DNA of 64,000 bases, taken from assembly GCF_900230225.1 (NCBI RefSeq), contig NZ_OCNH01000008.1, positions 186,001 to 250,000 of the forward strand, read 5' to 3'. A program made the position numbers and the translations under genes. The notes under the pieces are model-generated. The model did not search any database. It worked only from the letters and a program-made list of their open reading frames with translations, and was not told the origin of the DNA. This stretch comes from Spirosoma fluviale (lineage in GTDB: Bacteria; Bacteroidota; Bacteroidia; Cytophagales; Spirosomataceae). Positions 26,003 to 36,130 of this stretch are shown one piece after another. Numbering within the stretch: the stretch's first letter is position 1; each line of letters begins with the position of its first letter.

Positions 26003-26392
26003 CTAGGAGTTGCCTAATGTCCGGTCGGGTTCGTTGATGCGGGTTGCCGGAATGGATTCACCGTCCGTACTTGTGTTCCAGTCGGCATTGGTGATTTCCA
26101 CATCATCGTCAGTTGATAGAGGAGCCTGACCCCAGGAGGCCCGCTTCGACTCTTCAATTTCCTGACCTAAAGTGTCATCATTGCCATCGGCTACGGCTGC
26201 CGTAGCGGTAGCATCGGCCACATCACCCGGCACATCAACATCGCTGCTGTCGGCCACGCGCGAGGGCAGGTCGTTGTCCAGATTCTTATCGTTTAGTTGT
26301 GCCAACTCGGGGGGAATACCCATCGTGTTGTGCATGCGCTGGGCCGCGTACGACTCCGTGCTTTCTTTGCGGGAATTGCTACTTACGCTCAT
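26003..26392 (-). CDS. Acidic, disordered hypothetical protein 1
   Basis: A 129-residue soluble protein, rich in Asp, Ser, Thr, Ala and Asn, with no cysteine or hydrophobic core. Segments such as DSSDVDVPGDVADATATAAV and TDDDVEITNADW suggest intrinsic disorder. I do not recognise a family. It is downstream of a second, similarly acidic protein on the same strand, 49 bp apart, so they are likely co-transcribed. Composition resembles stress-related disordered proteins, but that is inference. Confidence 0.7.
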   Translation of the reverse strand: MSVSSNSRKESTESYAAQRMHNTMGIPPELAQLNDKNLDNDLPSRVADSSDVDVPGDVADATATAAVADGNDDTLGQEIEESKRASWGQAPLSTDDDVEITNADWNTSTDGESIPATRINEPDRTLGNS

Positions 26393-26441
26393 AACGTTGA
26401 TTAGTTAAGTGTTGAGAATTTAAGAAAAGTCGATCTGGGTA

Positions 26442-26951
26442 TCAATAAGTAGGCTGATTGTTAAGGTCTGTGCCGGTCTCAGCAACGTCCTCTTCTCGCT
26501 CCTGCTGTTCGTCTTCGTCAGACTGGCGACCGTCGTTTTGATCTTTAGCCTCTTCCTGCGCTTTTGGTGTTGGCACCTGATCGGCAGAAGCATAGTCATC
26601 CGGCCCTTCGGTCGTGACGTCTACCATAGCAGTATTTGTTTTAGCCCCGTCCGCCACTGCCGACTCCATACCTTCTTCGGTTACTTCCATGGTGCTGTTG
26701 GTAATGTCGCCCATGCGCAGAACACCATTCTTACTGTCCATATCGGTGCTACCCATGCCCCGGATATTGCGACCATCCTGTCCGCCACGCACCTGCTCAC
26801 TATCGAGACCGTTTGCCGAATTCTCCTGCTCAAAGGTATTTTTATTATCCGTTTTTACCCGGTCAACATCGGTATCATCCGTCCCATATGGACCTTCTGT
26901 GCGGCCATTTATCTGGGCATCTTCCCGTTCTACATCCTTTTCGTCTTTCAT
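26442..26951 (-). CDS. Acidic, disordered hypothetical protein 2 (hydrophilin-like)
   Basis: A 169-residue highly charged protein with no cysteine or tryptophan, about 9 percent glycine, and repeated acidic stretches (EREDAQ, DTDVDRVKTDN, QSDEDEQQEREEDVAE). Such glycine-containing, very hydrophilic composition meets the loose definition of hydrophilins, which protect against desiccation. No domain is recognised. It heads a two-gene minus-strand unit with the 129-aa protein. Upstream are about 390 bp without another gene on that strand. Confidence 0.7.
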   Translation of the reverse strand: MKDEKDVEREDAQINGRTEGPYGTDDTDVDRVKTDNKNTFEQENSANGLDSEQVRGGQDGRNIRGMGSTDMDSKNGVLRMGDITNSTMEVTEEGMESAVADGAKTNTAMVDVTTEGPDDYASADQVPTPKAQEEAKDQNDGRQSDEDEQQEREEDVAETGTDLNNQPTY

Positions 26952-27280
26952 GGCATTGAGTCGTCTTATTTAATAGATTAACTTCCTTTATGGCAAAAAG
27001 TTTATGCGTTTCCCGTACCATTCAGGCGCACCGCATTCACAGAAAAGCCCAATACCGGAAAATATATATCTGTACCGTTTAATATACATTTATGGTCCTG
27101 TATCCCTGAAAAACCGGGCAATATCCTATATTTCTACCCTATTAATAAGTCTTCACCGAGCCTCCTCTTCTCTGCTTAATCTAGTAAATATGAAGACTTT
27201 GTCTCCATTTGGCAGGGGTCACGTGTAGGAAGGTTCGTTTGACGTATGAATTTTTAATAGTTGGATAAAGCGTAATGCAG
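26952..27280. other. Non-coding region upstream of the acidic pair
   Basis: About 330 bp, AT-rich, holding the promoter region of the minus-strand acidic pair. I saw only short, unconvincing frames and no repeat from the other families. Confidence 0.55.
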
Positions 27281-27314
27281 AAAGGGGGCCGACATTGTCG
27301 CCCCCCTTTTTTTT
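27281..27314. terminator. Terminator after the minus-strand susD-like gene
   Basis: Stem AAAGGGGGC-CGAC with GTCG-CCCCCCTTT around a 3-nt loop, with one mismatch and a run of eight T on the plus strand. It lies 28 bp past the stop of the minus-strand susD-like gene. T content favours the plus direction, so it may be bidirectional. Confidence 0.7.
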
Positions 27315-27341
27315 GTTACGCTACGATAATATATCGATCGA

Positions 27342-28787
27342 CTATTTATCCCACCAAACGCGCGTATACTGATCGTCTTTTCCCTGCCGGGCTGTCACCT
27401 CAGCATAGTTTTTAGCGTTCAGGGTCGTTTCTGTTGTTGGGTAAGCCAACCGGCGGGGAATATCCGTTCCTCCGTTCAGTGTAGTTGGTGCTGGCTTCAG
27501 GGTTGGGTAACCCGTCCGGCGCCATTCGTTCCAGGCCTCGGTTCCCTGAAAGAACAACGAAATCCAACGCTGAGTACCAATCAGTTCAATGGCTTTGACA
27601 TCAGAATAAGCCACGGCTGGTTGCGCGATATAGGCTGCGAATGCGGCATCTGTATACGACGTACCTAGCCACTGTTGCATGGATGCTTTAACAGCCGACT
27701 CATACAACGCTTTGGCATCACCGGTAATCCAGCCCAGCTTAACGGCTTCTGCCTGCGCGAACAACACCTGAGCGTAGGTCATGATGTTAACGGGGGCCGT
27801 TTGTGCACTAACGGCAGCACCCGCCAGCGAATAATCCTGTGCCTTACCCGGAGCCGGGAAAACACCATAGGGAGCACCCACATACTCACCCTTCAGATTC
27901 TTGGCCGCATAGACGGTCAAACGGGGATCGTTAACCTGTTTCAGGTAATTAACGAAGGTATTACTCAGGGCGAAATCTTTCCGGTTCGACCGCACGTAGT
28001 TCGTATACAGCGGATTCTCGTTGCTTGCATCGGCCAGATATTTATACTGAACGTTGTCGGCGTTTGAGGCCAGTACACCATCGGCCAGGGCAGCGGCAAA
28101 TTCCGTTTTTCCTTTAGCAGGATCAACTTTCGACAACCGCAGCGCAGCGATCAGCCGCAGGGAAGCCGCAAACTTTTTCCATTGGGCTGCGTTGCTGGCC
28201 AGAATGATGTCACCAGTGACGGCTTTACCACCGTCAAACTGTGCTGCCGCTTCTTTCCACTCTTTAAACAGGTCGTTGTAGATATCCTGCTGCTTATCGA
28301 AAGCGGGTGAAAAGTTCTGATCCGCTTTCAACGCCTGTGAGTAAGGCACATCACCCCAACGGTCGGTAATGTACTGAAAAACATAAGCCTTGAGAATACG
28401 CGCAATAGCAATCTGATTCCCATTGGAACCGTAACTGGCCGCCAATCCCCGCGTTGCTTCATTGGTATTCTGGTCGATGATTGCCTGAAGGTTCACCAGC
28501 GGTCCCGAATACAACCCATTGTAGCTGAAGTTGATGGTCTTGTAGCGCGAGTCCTCAATGTAGGTAACATCCGAAAATTGCTGCACGTATAAAGCGGGGG
28601 CGATGTTAAACCCACCCGGTCCAACCTGCGAGTTCATTGTTCCCACCGTGCGCTCCGCACCGGTAATCAAACTTGCCGTATTGGGAAAAAGGGCACTGTT
28701 GGGGTTTACATTCAAGTCCCCGAAATCATTACAGGCAAGTGTTGTGGTCAACAGGCCCGTAAAAAGCAAATATTTGTATCCTTTCAT
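27342..28787 (-). CDS. SusD/RagB-like outer-membrane lipoprotein
   Basis: A 481-residue lipoprotein with a signal peptide and lipobox TTTLAC (Cys19). It has the TPR-like helical body of the SusD_like-2 group: NFGD/DLNVNPN start, QFSDVTYIEDSRY, the YITDRWGDVPYSQAL segment, the IMTYAQVLFAQAEAVKLGW segment and the WNEWRRTGYPTL C-terminal motif. It sits on the cell surface over its TonB-dependent partner and helps capture substrate. The partner susC-like gene lies immediately upstream (95 bp), so this is the second gene of a minus-strand operon. No sugar-specific enzyme neighbours the pair. Confidence 0.93.
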   Translation of the reverse strand: MKGYKYLLFTGLLTTTLACNDFGDLNVNPNSALFPNTASLITGAERTVGTMNSQVGPGGFNIAPALYVQQFSDVTYIEDSRYKTINFSYNGLYSGPLVNLQAIIDQNTNEATRGLAASYGSNGNQIAIARILKAYVFQYITDRWGDVPYSQALKADQNFSPAFDKQQDIYNDLFKEWKEAAAQFDGGKAVTGDIILASNAAQWKKFAASLRLIAALRLSKVDPAKGKTEFAAALADGVLASNADNVQYKYLADASNENPLYTNYVRSNRKDFALSNTFVNYLKQVNDPRLTVYAAKNLKGEYVGAPYGVFPAPGKAQDYSLAGAAVSAQTAPVNIMTYAQVLFAQAEAVKLGWITGDAKALYESAVKASMQQWLGTSYTDAAFAAYIAQPAVAYSDVKAIELIGTQRWISLFFQGTEAWNEWRRTGYPTLKPAPTTLNGGTDIPRRLAYPTTETTLNAKNYAEVTARQGKDDQYTRVWWDK

Positions 28788-28882
28788 AGTTTAGTAAGTC
28801 GTTTGTAAGATCGATAATACAGTCCGGCTTCTCAATCTCTAAAACGAATTTCAGGGAGAAACCATACCTTGTTCTCATCAAC

Positions 28883-31800
28883 TTAGAGGCCTAATCTAAC
28901 ATTCACACCGAACGAGCGAACCGGGGGCAACTGACCACCTTCATACCAGATCGTTTCTGATTCGGAGATGTCGATACCACCGCCAATAGCACTGTAGATC
29001 AGCACTGGGTTACGGGCAATCAGCGAAATATTTGCCGACTTCAGCCACTTGCCCAGCAGTTGCTTGGGCAGGTTATAGCCAAACGCAACCTCACGCAGCT
29101 TCACATACGTTTTGTCGTAGATCCAACGCTCGTTCAGGGCAAACAACCAGTTTTCGTAGAGATTCTGTGCATCTACGCGAACCGTATTCTGCTTACCCTC
29201 TTCCGTTACACCATCCAGCAAAACACCCCCGCCCGAAGCCGGATCATCACGCAGTGGATTACCTAATTCGTTCAAACCGGCGGTTTCCGCAGCCAGACCC
29301 GAGTACGCATTGAACATCTTGGTCGTCGAGAAGAACTTACCACCCACCACGAAGTCGGTATTAACACGCAGGGTCACGTTTTTGTAGCTAAAGGTGTTTA
29401 ACCAGCCACCCTTGAACTTCGGCAGTACCGAGCCCAGTTCAACGTTATCCTGCTTGATGTACAGACCGGCGTTGGCGCCACTGCCGTATACCATCGGACG
29501 ACCGTTGGCATCTTTCTGAATCCCCTGCCCTACCAGCGTACCCCAGTCGCGGGGTGAGCCGTCGGTACCCGTACGGGCGTTCAGCGTCAGAGTGCGCCAC
29601 TGCGGACCATCGATCTGGTAGTTGGTCAGGCCACTGGCCAGCTCAATAACCTGCGAGCGGTTACGGTCAGCATTGATGTCGAACTCCCAGTTGAAGCCAT
29701 TTGCCGACCGGATCGGATTGGCGTAGATGTGCAATTCCAGACCCGATGTACGAATCAGGCCGGCATTTACCACCGCGTTGGTGTATCCACTGGTAGCGGC
29801 TACCGGCAGCGGAATGATCTGGTTATTGTTGTTATTCTGATAAGCCGTAAATTCCAAACCGATGCGGTTGTTCAGGAACTTCAGGTCAATACCACCTTCA
29901 TAAGAAGACGACAAACCTGGCTTCAGATTCGCATTGGGCAATGTACCGGGCAGAAAGGCGGTTGAGCTGTTACCGTAGGGCTGACCGGCCGAGTATGCCA
30001 ACGCTGTTCGATAGGGATCTACATCGGTACCAACCTGGGCATAACCCGCCCGTACCTTAGCGTATGACAGCACCTGGCTCTTCGGCAGTAACTCGGTCAG
30101 GATAACCCCGGCCGATACAGATGGATACAGATAAGCATTATTCGCTTTTGGCAATGTCGACGACCAGTCATTCCGGATGGATGCTTCAACAAAGACGAAG
30201 TCGCGGAAACCAACGCTTACATTTCCAAACACACTGTTTACCTGCCGCTCATACAAATAGTTGTTAGCAAGTGGCCGGTCAATGGAGGCCGCTATGTTAT
30301 AGAAGCCCGGTGCCGATAAACCCCCAACAGTAGCCTGAAACAGACCATCGGTGCGGTTGTAGCGAATATTCCCCCCCGCGTTAGCCACAACAGACAGGTC
30401 TTTAAAATTCTCATTATAGTTCACCAACAACTCATAGTTGTTTTCGCGGCTGTTGGTATTTAGCGTAGAAAACCCGCCCTTTCCACCTTCATTCAGGGTC
30501 CCGATGGCTACCCGTCCCTGCTGATAATAGGCGTTCTGGTCACGGCGTACCGTAGCCGATGCTTTCAGGGCTGGTGTGAACTGATACGTCAGCCCAATAT
30601 CACCAAATAACCTGTCGCTCCGGTTCGTGTTGGTATTTTCATACGCCTGGGTGTATGGGCTATCCCAATACTTTGGTGCTGCCTCCAGGGGTCCGCCGAT
30701 GTTCCAGCTACGGAAAGTACCATCTGGATTTTTATAGTTCCGCAGATCTTCCATCCGCAGCTGGCGCTGGAACCACTGGTTGAACATCCCGATCGTTTGG
30801 TTATATCCGTTCAGGGTTGAGTTCGACACGCCAAAAAGGTTGTTGCTCACGCCCGTTCCTCCCGATGAACCATATCGGTCGGCGGGCTGGTTTTTCGTGT
30901 TTGTCGATGTGTAGTTGATGTTCAGGTTTGCCGTCAGTTTTTCGGCAAACTTGATCGCGTTCTTAGAACTGATGTAGTCGCGAGACTGCGATGAATTTGG
31001 AATGATCCCGTTGTTGATGATGTGTGTGTACGAGATCCGGCTCTGAAAAGCCTCCGTTCCCCGCGAAAAAGCGATGTTCGTGTTGTTGCTGATTGGCTTT
31101 TCAAAGAAGTCGCGCACGTTGTTGGGCTGTGGCGAGAAGGGCGTCAACTGACCGAACTCCGGTCCTTGCTGCCACGAAAACGCCGACCGGTGCGGGGAGC
31201 CATCCAACCGGGGTCCCCAGCTTTCATCGGCCGAGTAATCCAGAATTTTCTGCCCATTGAACGACGACCAGGCCGCCGGGTGAATAGACGGATCGAACTG
31301 GAACGTTTCCCATGCCTGCGAGTACCCGCCACCGTATTCGTTCTGATATTTAGGCAGCAGGGCCACCATATCGAGTGTCGTACTATGGTTAATGTCCAGA
31401 CGGGTCTCCCCGGCTTTGGCGCGCTTGGTTGTAATGACGATAACGCCCGCCGAAGCACGGTTACCATACAACGCCGTTGCTGAAGGTCCTTTCAGCACGG
31501 TCAGGTTCTCCACATCGTCCATGTTTACCTGGCTGATGTCTGTTGGTGTACCATCGACAACGTAAAGCGGATCACCACCGGATAGGGAGTTGACGCCCCG
31601 GATACGGATGTTCGGGTTACCAAATTTGGCCCCCGACTGACCAAGTACCTGAACACCGGCAATTTTACCCGCCAGCGCGTTACCTACGTTCTGGTCACGG
31701 GCGAAATTCAGTTTATCGGCTTTCAGGTCCTGAACCGCATAGTTCAGCGCCTTTTTATCGCGGGAGATCCCCAGCGCCGTAACAACGACCTCCTGAAGCT

Positions 31801-32098
31801 GAGAGGCATCGGGAGCCAGATTAACACTGATGTTTGTGCGGTTGCCAATGGCAATTTCCTGTGTTGTGAAGCCTATAAAACTAAATACCAGCCTGGAGTT
31901 GGCTGGAGCGTTAAGCTGAAACGTTCCCTCAGCATTGGTGCTGGTTCCGCGAGACGTTCCTTTTACTGTAATGTTGACGCCAGGAAGCACTGAACCATCT
32001 TCCGACGAGGTGACTTTCCCACTAATAGCTATATCCTGAGCTAGTAATGGAAGCGCGAATAAACACAGGACAAACTGTGTTAATAAAAATTTACGCAT
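28883..32098 (-). CDS. SusC/RagA-like TonB-dependent outer-membrane transporter
   Basis: A 1071-residue transporter, normal length. Residues 1-20 are a Sec signal. Residues 25-105 are a carboxypeptidase-D-like regulatory domain (ISGKVTSSEDGSVLPGVNIT), followed by the TonB-box-like LQEVVVTALGI, the plug domain (VQVLGQSG... YVVDGTPTD ... VLKGPSATALYGNRASAGVIVITTK) and the 22-strand barrel. It imports a ligand bound by the SusD partner, powered by TonB. The promoter has TAATTTTG on the minus strand at 32147-32154. There is no anti-sigma or sigma factor gene beside it. Substrate is unknown. Confidence 0.95.
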   Translation of the reverse strand: MRKFLLTQFVLCLFALPLLAQDIAISGKVTSSEDGSVLPGVNITVKGTSRGTSTNAEGTFQLNAPANSRLVFSFIGFTTQEIAIGNRTNISVNLAPDASQLQEVVVTALGISRDKKALNYAVQDLKADKLNFARDQNVGNALAGKIAGVQVLGQSGAKFGNPNIRIRGVNSLSGGDPLYVVDGTPTDISQVNMDDVENLTVLKGPSATALYGNRASAGVIVITTKRAKAGETRLDINHSTTLDMVALLPKYQNEYGGGYSQAWETFQFDPSIHPAAWSSFNGQKILDYSADESWGPRLDGSPHRSAFSWQQGPEFGQLTPFSPQPNNVRDFFEKPISNNTNIAFSRGTEAFQSRISYTHIINNGIIPNSSQSRDYISSKNAIKFAEKLTANLNINYTSTNTKNQPADRYGSSGGTGVSNNLFGVSNSTLNGYNQTIGMFNQWFQRQLRMEDLRNYKNPDGTFRSWNIGGPLEAAPKYWDSPYTQAYENTNTNRSDRLFGDIGLTYQFTPALKASATVRRDQNAYYQQGRVAIGTLNEGGKGGFSTLNTNSRENNYELLVNYNENFKDLSVVANAGGNIRYNRTDGLFQATVGGLSAPGFYNIAASIDRPLANNYLYERQVNSVFGNVSVGFRDFVFVEASIRNDWSSTLPKANNAYLYPSVSAGVILTELLPKSQVLSYAKVRAGYAQVGTDVDPYRTALAYSAGQPYGNSSTAFLPGTLPNANLKPGLSSSYEGGIDLKFLNNRIGLEFTAYQNNNNNQIIPLPVAATSGYTNAVVNAGLIRTSGLELHIYANPIRSANGFNWEFDINADRNRSQVIELASGLTNYQIDGPQWRTLTLNARTGTDGSPRDWGTLVGQGIQKDANGRPMVYGSGANAGLYIKQDNVELGSVLPKFKGGWLNTFSYKNVTLRVNTDFVVGGKFFSTTKMFNAYSGLAAETAGLNELGNPLRDDPASGGGVLLDGVTEEGKQNTVRVDAQNLYENWLFALNERWIYDKTYVKLREVAFGYNLPKQLLGKWLKSANISLIARNPVLIYSAIGGGIDISESETIWYEGGQLPPVRSFGVNVRLGL

Positions 32099-32146
32099 AG
32101 AACATAATTTAAGTTAAGAAGTGAAAATCGAAACCACACTTTCCCT

Positions 32147-32154
32147 CAAAATTA
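32147..32154 (-). promoter_or_regulatory. Putative promoter of the minus-strand susCD operon
   Basis: On the minus strand this reads TAATTTTG, an exact TAnnTTTG -7 element, 48 bp before the start codon at 32098. The leader would be about 40 nt. Confidence 0.45.
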
Positions 32155-32766
32155 TTAAAAATATGTTAAAACAAATATTTCAGGACAGTTAGTCTACAAG
32201 TTTCTCAAACTATCAATACTGGATTTTGCAGAACAATATTTTACATCTATGAAAATATTAAAGAAATATCAACATAAAACCTCTGCTTCCATTAAAACTC
32301 AGTAATTAAATTCTATTAACACTATTTTAATTTTATCTCAGGCATAGCAAAAAAGAATTTCTACCCTTTTCTATCGACAATCAAACTTTCCCATAAGTAC
32401 TTACCTATCAATTACTTATAGTTTTGAATCAAAAACATGATTTTATAAATATAGAACTGATCTAGGGTTAATTTAAACAAAATCCATACCGTCATTTTAT
32501 AGTTTTACTGAGTACATTTTGCTTAACAAAATTCAGTAACAATTTTTTTACGTAGAATAAAATATCGTCAATCTTGAGCTTCTAAACTAAATAACACACT
32601 TATTATATTGATTATAATATAATAGTTTGACTACTCAACATTTTTATAAGCATATACTGCAACTTTTAACTGAGTAATATTACCATAACAGACAAAATTT
32701 ACCTCACTTTTCTTCACATTAAAGACAAATTAAAGCCTTAGTAGCTAGTGTTTTAAGTTATGGTAT

Positions 32767-32782
32767 TTCGAGATTTCTCGAA
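32767..32782. promoter_or_regulatory. Palindrome upstream of the plus-strand susC gene
   Basis: TTCGAGA-TT-TCTCGAA is a perfect 7-bp inverted repeat, ending 70 bp before the susC ATG at 32852, just upstream of a TAACTTTA sequence (7 of 8 to TAnnTTTG). It is a candidate operator for the plus-strand locus. No regulator gene is adjacent. Confidence 0.45.
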
Positions 32783-32851
32783 GAAATTGTGGATTCTTTT
32801 ACCCCGCAGTTGTGGCATTTTCTTTTCTTAACTTTATTATTATCAACTCTT

Positions 32852-35800
32852 ATGAAAAAAGCTCTAACAGGAAGCTGGTTTTTGTTGCTGCTATTCTATA
32901 TGCCTGTCCTGGCACAAGAAACAGCTATAACAGGCCGGGTCACCTCATCAGATGATGGCTCGGCACTGCCGGGTGTGAGTGTAGTCGTTAAAGGAACGAC
33001 TCGTGGTACAACAACCGATGCCAACGGTACTTACCAGATTAATACAGGAGCCACTACAACGTTAACATTTTCGTTTGTTGGATTTAAACCCCAGGATGTA
33101 GCGGTAGGCAATCGGGCAACGGTTAATGTAGTGCTGGCCGCCGATGCATCCACCCTGAATGAAGTGGTGGTTACGGGCTTCGGTATACGACGTAACGAGC
33201 GGGAAATTGGGACATCCGTCACCAAGATCAACAATACCCTCATCAACCAGGCTGCCCCCGTTAATCTGGCGAATGGTCTGACGGGTAAAGTGGCCGGTTT
33301 ACAGATCAATGCCGTTAGTAATGGAGTGGGTACCAATCCGCGCATTACCATTCGGGGAAACCGTTCCTTTCTGGGAAATAACCAGGCCTTACTGGTCGTT
33401 GACGGTGCCCTGACAGACGTTAGCTTCCTGTCGGCCATCAATCCCAACGACATCGAAAGCAGTTCCATTTTAAAAGGACCAAGTGCCGCAGCTTTGTATG
33501 GTTCCGACGCGGCCAACGGTGTACTGGTCATTACCACCCGGCGGGGCACCACCAACAACAAGCCCCAGATCTCCTACACCAACAATACGCAGTTGGAGAG
33601 CGTGTCGTACATGCCTGATCTTCAGCGCCTATACGGCTCCAATGGTGGCGAAGGGGCTCCGTTCCTGGATGCCAACGGCCAGCGGCTCTACGTTCCGTAT
33701 GAAAACCAGCAGTTTGGCCCTCTGTATAATGGCTCTTTACAGCCGCTGGGTTATGGGGTGCAGATCATAAACCCCGATGGCTCCATCCGAATCGACACAT
33801 TAAAAGTCCCTTATTCATCGACGGGGAAAGACCCGCGCCGGGCGTTTTTTAGTACGGGTGTTACGCAACAGCATGATCTGGCCTACCGGGTGGGCGATGC
33901 CGAGAATTATTTCGGGCTTAGTGTGCAACGCGTCGACCAGAAAGGGATTGTTCCCAACGATAAATACAGCCGTACGAACTTCACCGTGAACGGAGGCCGG
34001 ACCATAGACCGCTTTACGGCCAATGCCAAAATGCAGTTCACCTACGAAAATACGGATCAGGAGAACGGCGATTTCGGTCAGGGACGCCCTTTATACTGGA
34101 ACCTGCTGAACCAGCCCGCCCATGCACCACTCAATGATCCGCGCATCAAGGATATTAACTCTCCCTACGGCGATGTAAACGGCTATTTCAACGCCTATTA
34201 TCCAAATCCGTGGTGGCAGGTGACCGGCGACAACTCGCGGGCCGTTACCAATAAATACTCCATTCAGGGTACGGCAGATATTGGCTACAAGTTTACGGAC
34301 TGGCTCAATGTTACCTATCGGGTGAGCGGTCAGGTTTCTAACACGCAGTTTAAATCGCACCTGGCGGCTGTTTCGTTCAGTAGCTACGCCCTGGGTGACC
34401 CCTGGGGAGCCGGCAACATTGCCTCGTCGCTGAAACAGGTAAATGGTAATGTGAGTGACTACAGCAGGACCACTTCCCGCGTTACAGGCGATCTACTGAT
34501 TACGGTAGCCCCTACCTTCGGCGATTTCACGACCAAGTTGATTCTGGGTCAACAGGCACGGGTCGATAATTCGCGTTATATTTCCACAACGGCGACCTCA
34601 CTGGTGGTTCCTGGCACTTACAATATCGCTAACCGTCTGGGTAATGTTCTGGCCAGCGAAAACTCCTTCCAAAGCCGGTTGCTGGGCTATTTTTACGATT
34701 TCACCGCCGGGTTCAGAAATTTCGCCTTCATCAACGCCACGGGTCGTTACGATAACACCTCGTTACTGGCCCCCGGCAATCGGTCTTACTTTTACCCTGG
34801 TGTCAACGCGTCGGTTATCCTGACCGAAGCCATCCCGGCGCTGAAGGGCAGCAATGCCCTCACCTACCTGAAGCTACGCGGAGGCATTGCCCGAGCGGGT
34901 AATATCAGTGTTGGCCCGTATCAGTTGCAGAACGTGTTCAACCCAGGTGCCGGTTTTCCCTACGGCAGTCAGCCCGGTTTTTCGCTGAGTACGCAGCAGA
35001 ATGATCCTAACCTGAAGCCTGAGTTCACCACGAACAAAGAAGTGGGTGTTGAGTTCGGGCTGTTCGACCGTGTCAATGCCGAAATCGTGTATTACACCAT
35101 GGAAACCATCAACCAGACGGTTCCCATTCAGGTTTCGCGGGCTACGGGCTACGGCAGTGCGTTGATCAATACGGGTAGCATGCTCAATAACGGGCTTGAA
35201 GTGGAGTTAAAAACCCTCCGGCCGATTGTGAACACGGGCGGCTTCACCTGGAACATCAACACGAACTTTACCTACCTCAACAACACAGTAACGTCTGTTT
35301 ATCCGGGTCTGGATCGTATCAACATCACGCAGGCCAATGGCGCGCAATCATCTAATGTGTTCGCGGCTGTCAACTATACGTATCCCGCTTTATTCGGTAC
35401 GGATATTGCCCGCGTGCAGAATACCGACGCCAACGCAGCCTACTACGACCCAACGGGGCAGTTTGTTGGTCAGGCGGTTATCAACCCCGCCACGGGCTAC
35501 CCTATTCTGGACGCCAACTTCAAGTACCTGGGCAACACGCAGCCTAAATACCGGTTCGGCCTGAACAACACCTTTGCCTTTAAAGGATTGACGCTGAATG
35601 CACTGGTCGAATACCGGGGCGGCAACGTGATCTACAACCAGTTGGGCAATGCGCTGGAATTTACGGGAGCCGGTATCCGGACAACCTACAACGGACGGCA
35701 GAATTTTATTTTCCCAAACTCCGTACTGGCGACCACCAACCCCGATGGGACAACTGCTTATGCGCCCAACACGAGCGTGTCGACCCGCGACGGCAACCTG

Positions 35801-36106
35801 GAGTTCTGGACCAATTCGGGCTATCACAACGCCGTATCGAGCTACGTAACAAGTGCGGCCTTCTGGAAGCTTCGCGAAGTAGCGTTGAGCTATAACTTCC
35901 CCACTCAGTTGTTTAGCAATATCAAGTTTATCCGGTCGCTGACACTGGGGTTAACGGGCCGTAATCTGCTGATGCTGCGTCCGAAAACAAACGTATTTAC
36001 GGACCCCGAGTTCTCGCTGGACAACAGCAATGCCCAGGGCGTTACGAACGAATACCAGACACCTCCAACCCGCCAGTACGGTTTCCGGCTGAGCGTTGGG
36101 TTTTAA
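32852..36106 (+). CDS. SusC/RagA-like TonB-dependent outer-membrane transporter
   Basis: From the ATG at 32852 (1084 aa). An upstream in-frame start at 32789 would add 21 residues before the proper signal peptide MKKALTGSWFLLLLF...LAQ, so I reject it. The N-terminal domain (ITGRVTSSDDGSALPGVSVV) is very similar to that of the minus-strand SusC, then LNEVVVTGFGI, plug with VVDGALTDVSFL and ILKGPSAAALYGSDAANGVLVITT, and a barrel ending in the aromatic QYGFRLSVGF. It imports an unknown ligand with the SusD encoded next. Confidence 0.95.
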   Translation: MKKALTGSWFLLLLFYMPVLAQETAITGRVTSSDDGSALPGVSVVVKGTTRGTTTDANGTYQINTGATTTLTFSFVGFKPQDVAVGNRATVNVVLAADASTLNEVVVTGFGIRRNEREIGTSVTKINNTLINQAAPVNLANGLTGKVAGLQINAVSNGVGTNPRITIRGNRSFLGNNQALLVVDGALTDVSFLSAINPNDIESSSILKGPSAAALYGSDAANGVLVITTRRGTTNNKPQISYTNNTQLESVSYMPDLQRLYGSNGGEGAPFLDANGQRLYVPYENQQFGPLYNGSLQPLGYGVQIINPDGSIRIDTLKVPYSSTGKDPRRAFFSTGVTQQHDLAYRVGDAENYFGLSVQRVDQKGIVPNDKYSRTNFTVNGGRTIDRFTANAKMQFTYENTDQENGDFGQGRPLYWNLLNQPAHAPLNDPRIKDINSPYGDVNGYFNAYYPNPWWQVTGDNSRAVTNKYSIQGTADIGYKFTDWLNVTYRVSGQVSNTQFKSHLAAVSFSSYALGDPWGAGNIASSLKQVNGNVSDYSRTTSRVTGDLLITVAPTFGDFTTKLILGQQARVDNSRYISTTATSLVVPGTYNIANRLGNVLASENSFQSRLLGYFYDFTAGFRNFAFINATGRYDNTSLLAPGNRSYFYPGVNASVILTEAIPALKGSNALTYLKLRGGIARAGNISVGPYQLQNVFNPGAGFPYGSQPGFSLSTQQNDPNLKPEFTTNKEVGVEFGLFDRVNAEIVYYTMETINQTVPIQVSRATGYGSALINTGSMLNNGLEVELKTLRPIVNTGGFTWNINTNFTYLNNTVTSVYPGLDRINITQANGAQSSNVFAAVNYTYPALFGTDIARVQNTDANAAYYDPTGQFVGQAVINPATGYPILDANFKYLGNTQPKYRFGLNNTFAFKGLTLNALVEYRGGNVIYNQLGNALEFTGAGIRTTYNGRQNFIFPNSVLATTNPDGTTAYAPNTSVSTRDGNLEFWTNSGYHNAVSSYVTSAAFWKLREVALSYNFPTQLFSNIKFIRSLTLGLTGRNLLMLRPKTNVFTDPEFSLDNSNAQGVTNEYQTPPTRQYGFRLSVGF

Positions 36107-36130
36107 GTCATACTCTTATCAACACGAATC

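Larger units (their letters stand above)
32099..32851. other. AT-rich divergent regulatory region between two susC genes
   Basis: About 750 bp, strongly AT-rich (the most AT-rich stretch of this window), separating divergent susC genes. It contains the minus promoter and, near the plus gene, a perfect palindrome and promoter-like sequences. I see no ORF with coding character and no RNA gene. Confidence 0.7.

Noticed and set aside
32099..32851. Possible small RNA or gene in the divergent susC region
   Set aside because: AT-rich with many stops in all frames and no stable paired element with a terminator.
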